Source of the DNA: Doris montereyensis
Lineage: Eukaryota > Mollusca > Gastropoda > Nudibranchia > Dorididae
DNA length: 64,000 nt
Assembly: GCA_037039925.1 (NCBI GenBank)
Contig: JAXRKP010001178.1
Span: forward strand, 7,501 to 71,500
Direction: 5' to 3'
Shown here: in pieces, positions 12,071 to 24,420 of the stretch
Layout of the letters: each line of letters begins with the position of its first letter
Numbering within the stretch: the first letter of the stretch is position 1
Position numbers and translations under genes: made by a program
Notes under the pieces: model-generated
What the model saw: the letters and a program-made list of their open reading frames with translations, nothing else
Databases searched by the model: none
What the model was told of the DNA's origin: nothing

Positions 12071-12853
12071 CCTAACTTCAGTTTAATTGATAAAAGTAAA
12101 AAGCTTGGAAGTTTGCAAATATTGCCATTTGTATTTGATGGTTTCAAATTGAATTGTTTTAAAAATGGTTCCCTGGCAGAGAACAGATGTCTCTAATAAA
12201 AGCAATATTATATAAAGTGTATGTATGTACACAATAATATTAAGGCAAGGGAATTTTAAGTATTATTTTGCTTTGTTGTCTGTAAGAATCCTTAAAGAGT
12301 TCTTTTTATTATATGATGTTAATAAGCGTTTTTAAAAATTGTTTATTTACAGAAGGCTGAAACTAATCATCGTATCCAAAAACTATCACCGCAGAATAAA
12401 AGTGGAATCAAGCTCCAGCGATGAGGAGGTCAATACAACAGCCAAGAGTGGAAGTTGCGAAGAACAAAAGGACAAAGCTGCGGTATCAAAGCGTTACAAA
12501 TGAAGAATCAAAAGACAGCAACTGTGATAAGAAAGACATCTAAAAGCATGGTGTCATCAAGGGATGAGAATTCAAAGGAAAATGAAGAGTTGCAGCACCA
12601 CTGCAATGAAGTGAATGATAACTCTAGTGGTGATGAGGTGGTTCCTTTCAGCAGTAGGGAATGTTTCAGTGTTGGTTAGTGGCGATGAAACTGAAGGCGC
12701 TGGTGCTGAGAAGAACAACAGTGTTGTGCGCCGGCAACTGACATGGAGCAGGCTGTGGAAAATAAAGATCTAGCTTCCAGCGTTGATGACTTGTTGGATG
12801 ATGCCTGCGTCAGAAGATGAAAAGAAAGCAGGTCTGCGAGACTGAAAAAAAAA

Positions 12854-14298
12854 GTAAGGACCTATTTCAACAATTCAAAGGATGCTCAAGCGAAAAGAAA
12901 GCTATCTTTGGGGGAAAAGTTCATCAACAGGAATTTGATTTATTTGTTCTTTCGCTTTTTTCCCACCATTAACGACCCGATTTGCAACTTTTCACGAATG
13001 AAGGCAAGGTAAAACGATTTTATGCCATACTATGCTAATTTTTGTTAAAATGTGGTTTACTACCTATTCCTTATTATATTCATAATGTTTTATCCAAACA
13101 CCTTTCTATTTCAAACCCCAAATAAACTTGATTTCTTACTCACTGAAATATTTCAAAGCTTTTATTAGCAACCAATATAAGTAAAGGTGAAAGCTTAAAT
13201 CAAAAGAGCATTACAGACATTTGCATGTAAAATTGTAAATTATAATATCATTTCTGTTTCTTTCTTTTTTTCTTTCTTTCTTTTTTCTCTTTCTGTTTTC
13301 ACTGATGAAATAATGATCGTAGTGAAGAATAATTGGTTAAGAGGAACAAGAAAAAGAGTTCCAGAGAAATCTTTTTCTTAGTATCATTAGCAATTTCCAT
13401 GTTGGAATTGTTCAAAAGCGTCCTCTTGTACAGACAGAGCCTTTATAATTCGGCGTCTACAATTTCTTCCGATTTGCGAACAATTTGTGATTCCTGCCAA
13501 TCTTGGAAAGTTCACTATCGTTACGATATTGTTACCATAATTTTTTTTTCCGTCCAGGCAATTTTACACTCGGATGGCTGCCGAACTTGTTGTTGGTTTG
13601 ACTTTGTTGGGTTTTTCTTTCTCGCATTATTTCTTCAGTCTCAATGAAGATTGACATATGGTGCGACTTGTGTTTGAAGAGCTATTGCATAATGTGACAA
13701 GAATTGAGTGAAGAAATATGAACAGCAATCTCTTTCATTTCTTGCTTCATTCATCATCAGCCTAATGCTCTTGAAATATATTACACATGCACATACACAC
13801 ACACAATTGACGCATAGCTACAAGTCACACAGTAGCCAACATATAGTCTGCCCCACATACAATGACATCACTTATAACAACATTCTGACTTTTATCGACA
13901 TATTTTTTTGTTCCTGATTAGCGCTTTATTTATGTAAAATCAATAAATAAATTCCTGTCTATATCGACATGGGTTTTTTCAACTGACACACCCGTCTCAT
14001 CTTACTTAAGTTTCCAAAAAATCGCACATCAGCACATTAAATTGCCAAGCATTGTAATGCCCCCCCCCCCCCCCCCCCCCAATTCTCTCTCATTTCTCGA
14101 CACACCACATACCTCTTTCTACCTGAAGTGACCCAGGGCATCCGTCATGGCTATGCACATATCGTGGTAAGCTTAGCCTAGTGGAGAGGATTCATGATGC
14201 TTCAAAATGCTTGCAATGTTGTTGTGGGTTATGTTGACATGTTATAGAGTGTATTACACATGTGTTTTCTACTTACAAGTGTAGATGAGAGTGGCAGT
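12854..14298. other. Unassigned spacer with C21 tract
   Basis: About 12860-13010 continues an open stretch that may be another exon (AKRKLSLGEKFINRN, then ending before GTAAAA), but no family is recognised. A CT tract lies at 13258-13300, a CA tract at 13785-13806 and a run of 21 C at 14060-14080. The frames at 13333-13647 and 13708-13917 show no motif. Confidence 0.4.
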
Positions 14299-14416
14299 GG
14301 GATGTAAATGTAGGCCTGAACAAGGGCCGCCATCAGAAGCGGGGTGTAAATGTAGGCCTCAACAAGGGCCGCCATCAGAAGTGGGATGTAAATGTAGGCC
14401 TTAACAAGGGCCGCCA
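14299..14416. repeat. 42-bp tandem repeat, 2.8 copies
   Basis: The unit is GGGATGTAAATGTAGGCCTG, AACAAGGGCCGCCATCAGAA, GC. The three copies differ at one to three positions each. Confidence 0.9.
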
Positions 14417-14803
14417 GACGCAACCTCAGCTGACATTGCAATCATTGACTCACGAGAGCGGTGAGTTTGGACTGCAGGTCTGAAAAGGACCGTCAAGCTA
14501 TGTAGCGCTTACATCGCAATTGTAGGGCCAATGGGCGGGGTAGAGGACAGCGTGCACTTAACTGGTACCGCCCGTGACTCTCGCCAAACAGAAGTAGGAA
14601 TAAGACAGAGTTGATTTCATTGACGATTTAAGTAAGTTGAAAGAGCAAAAGTAAGATCGAGACGACAGTTAGAAGTTGACTTCATAAAGTGAGATGCGGC
14701 ACAAAAACCCAGCCAAAGAAGGAACATTGACATATTTTACTGTAATCATTTCCAAATATCCCAATCCTTCTGATTACTTTGCAGCTTAAATTTTAAAGAT
14801 ATC
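14417..14803. other. Spacer, no gene seen
   Basis: Mixed-composition DNA between the 42-bp repeat and the hAT pseudogene. It may hold the 3' end of the hAT element, but I could not pair terminal repeats. Confidence 0.4.
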
Positions 14804-16358
14804 TCAATTTTGACAGAGATATGGTCTTTTGCATGGCACAGGGTTCGATTCACTTGAATTGAGAAAATTGCGTTTAAAGTCACGACATGCATTTTCACCA
14901 GATGAATGCGTTAAATAATGAAATAAGACATCAACATTTGATATAACAACAAGTGAATTTATATGATAAAACTTAAAACATTTATTTATCATAGAATTCA
15001 CCACAAAACCGCCGGTCTTGGAGAATATTCTCTCTGAAGGAACACTTGTGGCAGGCACGTGGAGAAGTTTCTTAGCCTCTTTGCTCCAAGCCAGGGAACA
15101 ATGGCTCGTGTTCTCTCCACCACTCAAGGGATTTTACCTCTGTTCTCTTCACAACTGGCATTTCAAAATATCTTCTCATCTCAATGGTTGGGCCTGTCAA
15201 GATGGGAGCGGTTCTTTTCCTTGCCTCCTCAACTTGTTGATCAAAGTTGTCCCATAGGCATCTGGTTTTCGTCTGGTTCTAGTGATTCTAATTCTGGATC
15301 ATGTTGTGCCCGGCTTCCGATGTTGATGCAACCGGTTGATGCGCATCCTTTGCAGATGCATTCTCACATTTCCGCTCATACGGGTTTCTGTCCACGTGGT
15401 TGACCCTCCAATAAACGGGATCGTTTGAAGCATGGATCGAGTGTTGCTGCAGATGTAAAATGCAGAATCCCTCAAGTTGATAAAGCTTAAGTGAGCTCAC
15501 CCTGCAGTTGACTAACCAGTGGAAAGTTTTCCGATGACAATTTTAACAAGTGCATGTGCAACATATTGACCGATTGGAATGATCTTTGACAATGTTGGGT
15601 TCGTCTCGCTTGACATGTCTGTTGTTGCCTCTTCAAATGGTTCAGCGCCTCCACTACCTTCTTCATAAGAGTAACATCATCGTCTGAAACACACAACTCT
15701 GCTTTGGACATCAAGCAAAGGGTAGCTGTCACGGGATAGTGCTGCTCCGATTATATCGACGAAGCATGCTCATCGTGGAGTTCCACCTTGTCTCGACATC
15801 AATTACGAGCTTGTGTTGAGCGACACCGTTTTGCATTTGGGCTTCCAACAGCCTATCCGAGGCGGACGCTGTGGTGAAAAAGAGAAACGATCGCCTTCAC
15901 CCGTTTGATAAGTTCCGTCACCTCCGCCGACTTTTTCAACGAGTCCTAACAATCAAATTGAGTGTGTGCAAAACAAGGAACATGTCGGACGAAGAAGTTC
16001 AGCAGCACTGACGATGTTTGCACCATTGTCCGTCACAAGGGTTGATGCCTTGTGTTTGATGCCCCATTTATCCAGAGCTGTCTCAATTTCAGACTTGGTA
16101 TTTTCACCAGTATGAGAGTTCGAATGCGAATGGTGTTCAGCACAAAGACTTCAGCTCCCATGCTGACGAAATGAAATGAGAAGTAAGAGTAAGATATCCC
16201 TCTGTCTTCCTAGATGTCCAAATATCCGTAGAAAGAGCAATGTCAATAGCATCCTCCATCTGTATCTTAACTTCACCTACAATTCTGGTGTACGTCTGTG
16301 GAAAGAGATAAAAATAAATATGATAAAGGGTTATCACCATCATCATTGATAACAACAT
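14804..16358 (-). pseudogene. hAT transposase (ZBED-like), degraded
   Basis: Read from the right, the pieces follow hAT order. 16358-16137 has IDIALSTDIWTSRKTEGYLT followed by HFISSAWELKS, the first catalytic-domain block. 16130-15950 gives TLVTDNGANIVSAAELLRP and a CSLFCTHS block, the second catalytic Asp region. 15732-15487 gives CLMSKAELCVSDDDVTLMKK. About 15230-15130 gives EMRRYFEMPVVKRTEVKSLE and WWREHEPLFP. 15127-14804 gives the dimerisation block KKLLHVPATSVPSERIFSKT. The pieces sit in different frames, so the gene has several frameshifts. The N-terminal BED finger was not found upstream. The family normally cuts and pastes DNA with 8-bp target duplications; this copy looks inactive. 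Confidence 0.88.
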
Positions 16359-16614
16359 TTATATTAATTATCATTATTATTATTACGATTTAGAGTCACT
16401 TGCCCACTTGCGGCCACGAGTGAATTTTCCTCTATAATTTCTCTACTATCACATTTGAGAACGTTTGTTGTGGCCGCAACTAGGCCATGTGATCGTACCT
16501 GTAGATTGCAAGTGGTGCGAGGTCTTTACCGTTGTTATTTATAGTAAGAATGCGTTAAACGTTGTTGAAAAAATGGCCAAAATGCGGCCACGTGGCCAAG
16601 GTGCGATCACTGAT

Positions 16615-16925
16615 GGTAAGCCATAGATGCGGCCACCTGTCCCAGATGCGGCCAATAGCATAGCCTGAGTGCGGCCACATGTAAAACGTACATAAAAACA
16701 AACACAGAAGTAAGTATATGAAAGCAGACAGCATAAAACGAACTTGTAGAAGGTTATAGATGCAATTATAACAGTAAACATCAACAAATATCGGCTGGAA
16801 AGCCATAAATGCGGCCGCATGTCCAAGATGCGGCCAATGGCATAGCCTGAGTGCGGCCAAATGTAAAACGTACAGAAAAACAAACCCATAAGTAAGTATG
16901 TGAAAGCAGACAGCATAAAACGAAT
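16615..16925. repeat. Two direct copies of a ~130-bp segment, 182-bp offset
   Basis: Bases 16615-16743 and 16797-16925 share GCCATARATGCGGCC, GATGCGGCCAATRGCATAGC, CTGAGTGCGGCC, TGTAAAACGTACA and GCAGACAGCATAAAACGAA in order. The motif TGCGGCC occurs about seven times, also just outside at 16410 and 16585. The open frames on the minus strand are shadows of the repeat. Confidence 0.85.
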
Positions 16926-17666
16926 TTTGCAGATTTAAATACTGTCGCAAATGATCTTTTTGTAATGATCTCCACCTCATTTTGTTTCTTGACCGCTTTG
17001 CGCCACTCATTTTCATGGTCCGAAATACCCCCACATGTGGTATGTACAACTTATAATTCTTGTGTAACAAAGGTGAAGATAGGGTGAAGATAGGGTGAAG
17101 ATAGGGTAATGAATGGTGATGAAAATAATGATAGTACCACGGTCAATAATGAACAATAACTTTTGAAAGTAATAATGATGCATGGAAATGGAACGAATGA
17201 ATAACATTTTCATGGAGAATATTAATAATAGCTACAATGGTTATAATATCAGCTAACTATAAAGTAGGAAAGATGACTAAAAAGAGAAGTTCTTATTATA
17301 AAGCGCGAAAAACACTTTTGGAAAACACATACATTACGGAATCCCAGTTTCTCATACTCATATGCTGGTCAAATCAAATTAATTGCACACACACATACAC
17401 ACACATACACACACACACCCGTTCAGATGAAAAATGCATGTGATTTCAAAGGAAATTAAGCGGATACAGTTCAATAAAGGAGAGAGAAAAAAAATATATG
17501 CACAAGATATAAATATAAGATGTTTAGAAGTAGGATGAATGAAATAAAGGGAGGTTGAAGCAACAAAAAACGTACCTATATTGGGCTACTATTTCAAAAG
17601 TCAAGCTGACTGCAGTGTTAAATAGTGTTATACACGTCATGTAACCCTACACAGAAGTCAATTTTG
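16926..17666. other. Spacer with CA tract
   Basis: AT-rich DNA. A short triplication of GGTGAAGATAG lies at 17070-17110 and a (CA)n tract at 17387-17420. No gene is supported. Confidence 0.5.
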
Positions 17667-19565
17667 CTACCTTCCTTTTGAACCTCCAACTTGCATCTGT
17701 GTGTTTTGCAAGGCGGCAAATCTTTTCAAGAAGATGTTTGAGATTGAATTTAAAGCCTTTGACGAAACATAAACATCAATGTCAAACTTCTGTGTGAAAT
17801 ATCCTAAGAGTGCAGTCAGTCTTGTTCGGCATACGGCAGTTTTGTTGTTAACGAAGAAACAATATGCCAAGAGCATGAATTCTAGAAATTCCTCACATGG
17901 CGAACATAAGCCATTTCTGTCTCTGTCGTTGAAGTATGACGTTGCATCTGAATTTGAGAGAGACCCTTTCAGTTCATTATTTTTGAATGCAACATATCCC
18001 GCGATGTACACGATGGCATTTTGTTCATCGATGGAGACTTACTGATGTAGTTCTCTGTTTTCATGCTCTCCATCAGCCTTCTCTCATTCGCTGTCAGAGG
18101 CAATGTACAGAGAGGGCAATGGTGCTTATCATCATGAGAGTCCAAGTTTGTATCCATGGCAAGAAGAAGACGTGTTCTATCAAGACTATGGGTGTTTAGC
18201 ACGTCTTTTACAGAAAGATAATAATTACTCCCAGCACTGGTGCGGAAATGCCCGAAGTGTCTTTCGAGGTCGTCTTGTTGGAAGAAACCTAAGCAGACGT
18301 ACTCATGCTTTCAAGGCTCGTTGATCTGCAGGAGATACCTTGCCAAGTCCTGCAAGCACTTGCAACTCTACTCTAATGCCAACGACGTGTCCTTTGTTAA
18401 AGACTGGACTCTAACGCTGCTAGTCGGCTTCATCTTAATGGCGATTTCTGCCCATGTTGAAAGAAGTCCCATCCCTCTCTCACCATTCGCCCCATTGTCG
18501 ATGACAACCCTATCAGGATCATTGAAGCGAGTACTTTGGAAAGGGGATTTACAATTAAGTAGCTTCAGAGCATAACGACTTATTTGACGAAGTGAGCTGT
18601 CATCTTCCATGATGAGTTGCTGATGGATGCACACGTGAGGGCAGAGCTTGTTTCATCGCAAAACACCTGCAGAGCGAGAGACACACTTTGCTTTTCTGTA
18701 TTAGAGGGCCACACAGCAGATTTGGTAAGTTTTGAAAGTTTTACCAAGTTGGTCTCATGGTTAAACTGTTCAACAATGTCTCCCAGCATGCCGTCATATG
18801 GTCATTTGATGGCGATTCTATGACTGGGAAGGAAAGCGATTTAGTCCTTTCAGTGGTCCAGTTATTCCGAATATTTTTCATAATGTGCACTGAATCAGGA
18901 GGAACATTGTGCGAGATGGTGTTGTTAATGAATGAACAATCCAGGGACACAAAAGGATTGAAGGGATTGAATAGCTTAAAAAAAGCTTGATTGGTTCTAT
19001 TGTTATCGTTGATGATTGTGATAACTTTACCACCACACTGCTCCACTGAGTTGATGACATCGCTGACGACCTCAAAAAGAAACCCAGCTGTCAAGGCATG
19101 ACAGGGTACTAACTTCGCTAAGAACTTTTTTTCCCCACCAAAGAAACACTTAACCATGATGGCAAGGATTGTGGTTGCCTTGTCCTCTGTATTGTCCTCA
19201 GCAAAGCCATAAAGTACTCCCCCACAATACTGCAAAGAAGATTTTACATACATTTCATCCACTATGATTGCACATACTTTGCTTCTGTCTTGTTGAGAAA
19301 AGAATTGCGTATACACTGTGAAATCCTCTGTATTTTTTTGCGCGACGGGTGATGATTTTCCCAAAGTTGATTTTGATGGAAGTCTGAGGTGGGACCGCAA
19401 TAACGTGTATAGGGCCCTTGATCGTGTAAACCACGAAAAAGCTAGGATCAGATCATTTGGGGCATATATGCGTTGATTATTCGGTGCGTTGATTCAATTG
19501 GCTCAATTTGGCGTTCGATGAACTCCTGGATTTTGTTTGGCGTTTTCGATGGCTCCATTTCTTCA
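17667..19565 (-). pseudogene. P-superfamily (THAP9-like) transposase 1, degraded
   Basis: Reading right to left, 19400-18741 holds the RNase H-like core. It has LRLPSKSTLG, then IIVDEMYVKSSLQYCGGVLY (first catalytic Asp), then GKVITIINDNNRTNQAFFKL (second Asp) and HIMKNIRNNW, the block that follows the core in P and THAP9 transposases. Pieces at 18789-18368 continue in shifted frames (SLALQVFCDETSSAL, RVVIDNGANGERGMG). The C-terminal 18011-17667 has MYIAGYVAFKNNELKGS and CSPCEEFLEF, the conserved end block. The sequence between 19400 and 19565 reads KTPNKIQEFIERQIEPI before a break. No THAP finger is visible. Several frameshifts and stops make it inactive. It is closest to the copy at 62163-63701. 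Confidence 0.85.
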
Positions 19566-19578
19566 TCTACAATTAAGA

Positions 19579-19990
19579 AGATGATGATATTAATAATAAT
19601 GGTGACAATAGTAACAACGGTAACTTGATGATGATATTAATAATAATGGTGACAATAGTAACGACGGTAACAACGGTAACTTGATGATGATATTAATAAT
19701 AATGGTGACAATAGTAACAACGGTAACTTGATGATGATATTAATAATAATGGTGACAATAGTAACAACGGTAACTTGATGATGATATTAATAATAATGGT
19801 GACAATAGTAACGACGATAACTTGATGATGATATTAATAACAATGGTGACAATAGTAACAACGGTAACTTGATGATGATATTAATAATGGTGACAATAGT
19901 AACGACGGTAACTTGATGATGATATTAATAATCCTGGCAATAGTAACGACGATAACTTGATGATGATATTAATAATAATGGTGACAATTG
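19579..19990. repeat. 47-bp minisatellite, about 9 copies
   Basis: The unit is TTGATGATGATATTAATAAT, AATGGTGACAATAGTAACAA, CGGTAAC. Copies differ by CAA/CGA changes and small deletions. Confidence 0.92.
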
Positions 19991-20297
19991 TACCGTCTTT
20001 CAATGCTTTTCATGTTCCCCTGCCGGTCTTGCAGCCTCATTAATCACAATCTTGTAGGATGCCGTTGTTCTTCGCAAATTCATATGCTGCTTTGGTTCTC
20101 GAACATACTTGTGAGTGTGCAGCACTCCTGCAACGTAGCATTATTTGGCTGCTGATGGGGGAAGCGACGAACGCTGAACGGAAGTAAAATCTTCCGGCGA
20201 GCGCTGGGCTCTGAAACGCACAAACACGTCCGGGGCGCTAGCGCTAAGCGGAAGATTTTCCTTCCCCACCGCGCTGATTGGTGGTGGTAGGCGACGA

Positions 20298-20882
20298 GCT
20301 GTGCGTGGGATAACACGGGAGCGAGTACTGAACTGTGCGTGGGATAAGCAGAGCCTGACCGCTGTGCGTGGGATAACTTGCAGAGCGAGTACTGAGCGCT
20401 GTGCGTGGGATAACTTGCAGAGCGAGTACTGAGCGCTGTGCGTGGGATAACTTGCAGAGCGAGTACTGAGCGCTGTGCGTGGGATAACTTGCAGATGAGT
20501 ACTGAGCGCTGTGCGTGGGATAACTTGCAGAGCGAGTACTGGAGCGCTGTGAGTGGGATAACTCGGCAGAGCGAGTACTGAGCGCTGTGAGTGGGATAAC
20601 TTGCAGAGCGAGTACTGAGCGCTGTGCGTGGGATAACTTTGCAGAGCGAGTACTGAGCGCTGTGCGTGGGATAACTGCAGAGCCAGAGTACCGAGCGCTG
20701 TGCGTGGGATAACCGCAGAGCGAGTACTGAGCGCTGTGCGTGGGATAACTTGCAGAGCGAGTACTGGGCGCTGTGCGTGGGATAACTTGCAGAGCGAGTA
20801 CTGAGCGCTGTGCGTGGGATAACTTGCAGAGCGAGTACTGAGCGCTGTGCGGGATAACTTGCAGAGCGAGTACTGAGCGCTG
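20298..20882. repeat. 37-bp minisatellite, about 15 copies
   Basis: The unit is GCTGTGCGTGGGATAACTTG, CAGAGCGAGTACTGAGC. It is GC-richer than its surroundings. One minus-strand frame is fortuitously open for 235 codons across the units (SYPTHSAQYSLC-like). It is probably noncoding because the period is not a multiple of three and the frame depends on small indels. Confidence 0.92.
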
Positions 20883-21470
20883 GATGAATGTAACCTTTCT
20901 GTCAGTACTCACGGCTTGTATTTGTATCGTGATTTGAACTCTCTTTTCCATCGATACTTCCCTGTTGTATCCCCATAGCTACTCCTTTCCACAGATCCCA
21001 AGACTTATACTTCACCATTACTATATGTATTAGTTTCGTATTACTGACAATAACAAGCAAGAGCAAGTGCAAAATAGGGAATTTAGGTTGCGACAATTAA
21101 AGTGTATTTCTGTGATTAAAAAACCAAAAGATGTTTGGGACTGAGAAACATGTCAATAGAAAAGAAATGATGATGGGGACAGAAATGACAAACTGTTTGA
21201 AATAGATTATCCAATCAGTTGCACACACACACACACACACCAACACACACACACTCACACATGACACAAACACAGAGTAGAATTGTGTATATGTTTGAGG
21301 GTGTCTTTTGATTGCTCACTTCTTAAAACTGGAAATCTTCTGTGTCTTTGATACAATAAAATTCTCTCTATCTTGCTACTTTCAATCTCTCTGAGACCAC
21401 ACTCTCTCATCTCTCTCCTTTTTTTTCATCAGATTGTTCTCACACACACACACACACACACACACAGAGA
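20883..21470. other. Spacer with CA microsatellites
   Basis: (CA)n at about 21221-21262 and 21439-21466. No gene is supported. Confidence 0.6.
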
Positions 21471-24420
21471 GTTCTCTGTCTTTCTATCGCACCCTCTTGT
21501 AACATTCCGTATTCACATTTTTCCTTTCTCTCTTCACCCTTCCGTTCTCTCTATCTCAAGCTCCTCCCTCTTGTAACATTCCCGTATTCACATTTACTTT
21601 CTCTCTCTCACCCTTCCGTTCTCTCTATCTCAAGCTCCCTCCCTCTTGAAGACGTATTCACATTTACTTTCTCTCACCCTTCCGTTCTCTCTAAAGCTCC
21701 TCCTCTTGTAACATTCGTATTCACATTTACTTTCTCTTGCATCCTCCTCTTGTCTAACCCTGCCGTTCTCCCTCACCTCCCTTGTCTATTTCACCCTTCC
21801 GTTCTCCCTCACCCTCCTCTTGTCTAACCCCTGCCGTTCTCTCTCACCCTCCTCTTGTCTATTTCACCTGTTCTCCCTCCTCTGTCTATTTCGTTCCTTC
21901 CCCCCTCCTCTTGTCTATTTCACCCTTCCGTTTCCCTCCTCTTGTCTATTTAACCAATTGCCGTTCTCCTTCCCTTTGTCTATTTCACCCTTCCATTTCT
22001 CCCCCTCACTCTTGTCTATTTCACCCTTCCGTTCTCCCTCACCCTCCTCTTGTCTATTTGCCGTTCTCCCTCCTCTTGTCTATTTTACCCTTCCGTCCCC
22101 CTCCTCTTGTCCTACCTTCCGTTCCCCTTCTTGTCTATTTCACCTGCCGTTCTCTCACCCTCTTGTCTATTTCACCCTTCCGTTCTCCCCTCACCCTCCT
22201 CTTGTCTATTTCATATGCCGTTCTCCTCATAAATGTCTATTTCAGAGTTCTCCCTCACCCTCCTTTTGTCTATTTTCACCCTTCCGTTCTCCCTCACAGT
22301 CATCTTCTCTCTTTCTTCTCACCCTCCTCTTGTCTATTTCAACTTCCGTTCTTCCCTCCTCTTGTCTATTTCACCCTTGTTCTCCCTCCTCTTGTAAATT
22401 TACCATCAGTTCTCCCTCACCCTCCTCTTGGATTTACCTTCCCGTTTTCTCCCTCACCCTCCTTTGCCTATTTCACCCTTCCGTTCTCCCTCAACTCTTG
22501 AATTTGAAGGTTCTCCCTCCTTTTGTCTATTTTTACCCTTCCGTCCCCCTCCTCTTGTCTATTTCACCCTTGTTTTCTTGATTTCACCCTGCAGTTTCTC
22601 CCTCATGCTCTTGTCTAGCCTTCCGTTCTCCCTCACCCTCCTCTTGTCTATTTCACCCTGCCGTTCTCCCTCACCCTCCTTTTGTCTATTTCACCCTTCT
22701 GTTCTCCCACACTCATCTTCTCTCTTCACCCTCCAATGTCAAATCACACCTCCGTTCTGCCTCACCCTCCTCTTGTCTATTTCACCCTTCCGTTCTCCCT
22801 CCTCTTAGTTTCAGCCGTTCTCCCTCACCCTCCTCTTGTCTATTTCACCTTTCCGTTCTCCCTCCTCTTGTCTATTTCACCCTTCAAATCCCCCTCCTCT
22901 TGTCTTTTGTCCTGTCTACCCTTCCGTTCTCCCTCCTCCTCTTGTCTATTTCACCCTTGTTCTCCCTCACCCTCCTCTTGGATTTCACCCTTCCGTTTCT
23001 CTCACCCTCCTCCTTGTCTATTTCACCCTTGGACACCTCCTCTTGTCTATTTGACCCTTTTTCCTCTTGTCTATTTCACCCTTCCGTTCTCCCTCCTCTT
23101 GTCTAACCCTGAGGTTCCCCCTATCTTGTCTATTTCACCCTTCCGTTCTCCCTCTCCTCCTCTTGGAAATTTTAATTTATTGTGACCGTTCTCCCTCACC
23201 CTCCTTTTGTCTATTTCACCCTTCCGTTCTCCCTCAAAATTAAAATTTCACCCTCCTATGCATTTCAACTTCCGTTCTCCCTCACCCTCCTCTTGTCTAT
23301 TTCATTCCGTTTTCTCCCTAATTGTCTAACCTAATAATCCTCACACTTCTTGTCCATTACACCCTCCTCTTGTCTATTTGCTTGTTCTCCTCACCCTCCT
23401 CTTGTCTATTTCAAATCTCTTGTCTATAATAATTCATCCCCCTCCTCTTTGTCTATTTAAAATCCGTTTCTCACCCTCCTCTTGTCTATTTCACCCTACC
23501 GTTCTCCCTCACCCTAAATCCATGTCTATTTCACCCTTCCGTTCTCCCTCACCCTCCTCTTGTCTATTTTAACCTTCCGTTCTCCCCTTCCTCTAATACA
23601 TATTTCACCTACGTTCCCTACCCTCCTTTTGTCTATTTCACCCTTCTCGTTCTCCTCCTCATACTCATTCTTCTCCTCTCTCCCTCACCTCCTCTTGTCT
23701 ATTTCACACTTCCGTTCTCCCTCACCCTCCTCTTGTCTATCACCCATAAATCTCCTCACCCTACTTGTCTATTTCACACTTCCGTTCTCCCTCACCATCC
23801 TCTTGTCTATTTCACCCTTCCGTTCTCTCCTCCTCTTGTACTATTTCACATATTCCCTCATATCTTGTCTATTTCACACTTCCGTTTTCTCCCTCACCCT
23901 CTCTTGTCTATTTCACACTTCCGTTCAAAATATATCTCTTGTCTACAACTTCCTCCTCACCTCCTCTTATCTATTTCACACCTTCCGAGTCTTGTCTATT
24001 TCATCGTTCTTCACCCTTCTTGTCTATTTGACCTGCCGATCTCCATCTATTTCACTTCCGTTCCCCCTTTTGTCTATTTCACCCTTCCATTCTCCCTCAC
24101 CCTTCTTCTTGTCATTTCACCTGCCGATCAAGCACCCTTCCATCACTATCTTCTCTCACCCCTCCTCTTGACTACACTTCCGTTCTCCCTTCCTTTGATC
24201 CCTCATTCTTTAAAGTTCTCCCTCTCTCCTCATCCTCCTCTTGTATATATTTCACCCTTCCGTCCTCTTGTCCTAAAAATGGGCTAATTAGACTAACCCC
24301 TCCATTGATACACTTTTAAGATCTCTCTCACCCTCCTCTTGTCTGCAATTATTCTGATTATTCCTCCCTCTTGTCTATTTTTTAACTAGACTCCGTTCTC
24401 CCTCTCTCATCTTAAAAATC
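21471..24420. repeat. 38-bp pyrimidine-rich minisatellite, ~2.9 kb
   Basis: The first 250 bases repeat a longer unit (TTGTAACATTCCGTATTCAC, then CTTTCTCTC, CCCTTCCGTTCTCTC). From about 21730 the unit is TCACCCTCCTCTTGTCTATT, TCACCCTTCCGTTCTCCC, strongly diverged and with many indels. The plus strand is about 80-90% pyrimidine throughout. The long open frames across it (for example 21782-22501) translate to Ser/Pro/Phe-rich repeats without a motif and are not genes. Short related pieces appear at 24560-24625 and 25000-25075. Confidence 0.92.

Larger units (their letters stand above)
9818..12853 (+). pseudogene. Unknown multi-exon gene, frame broken in last exon
   Basis: Three exon-like segments fit splice rules. 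Exon A, 9818-9974, follows CTAACAG and is followed by GTAAGT. It reads on in one frame (QRKQKETSISPPSRQKVWDA, SVFSRKTVNNFTK) and leaves two bases. Exon B, 10826-10937, follows TACAG and precedes GTAACA. It takes the two bases plus one and gives an acidic stretch (YNFDDYEDTSDDEGEKFD) ending in phase 0. Exon C starts at 12353 after TTTACAG, in phase 0, with a possible donor GTAAGG at 12854. Exon C carries Ser/Asp/Glu-rich peptide pieces (VESSSSDEEVN, ENSKENEELQHH, SGDEVVPFSS) spread over all three frames, so it has several indels. I recognise no domain. It could be a host gene with assembly errors or a decayed one. Upstream exons were not found. Confidence 0.45.

Noticed and set aside
13333..13647. 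104-codon plus frame
   Set aside because: No motif, no splice context and low-complexity surroundings.
20244..20951. 235-codon minus frame
   Set aside because: It follows a 37-bp satellite whose frame is kept only by random indels.
21782..24287. Several long plus frames rich in Ser, Pro and Phe
   Set aside because: They are shadows of the 38-bp pyrimidine satellite in all three frames.
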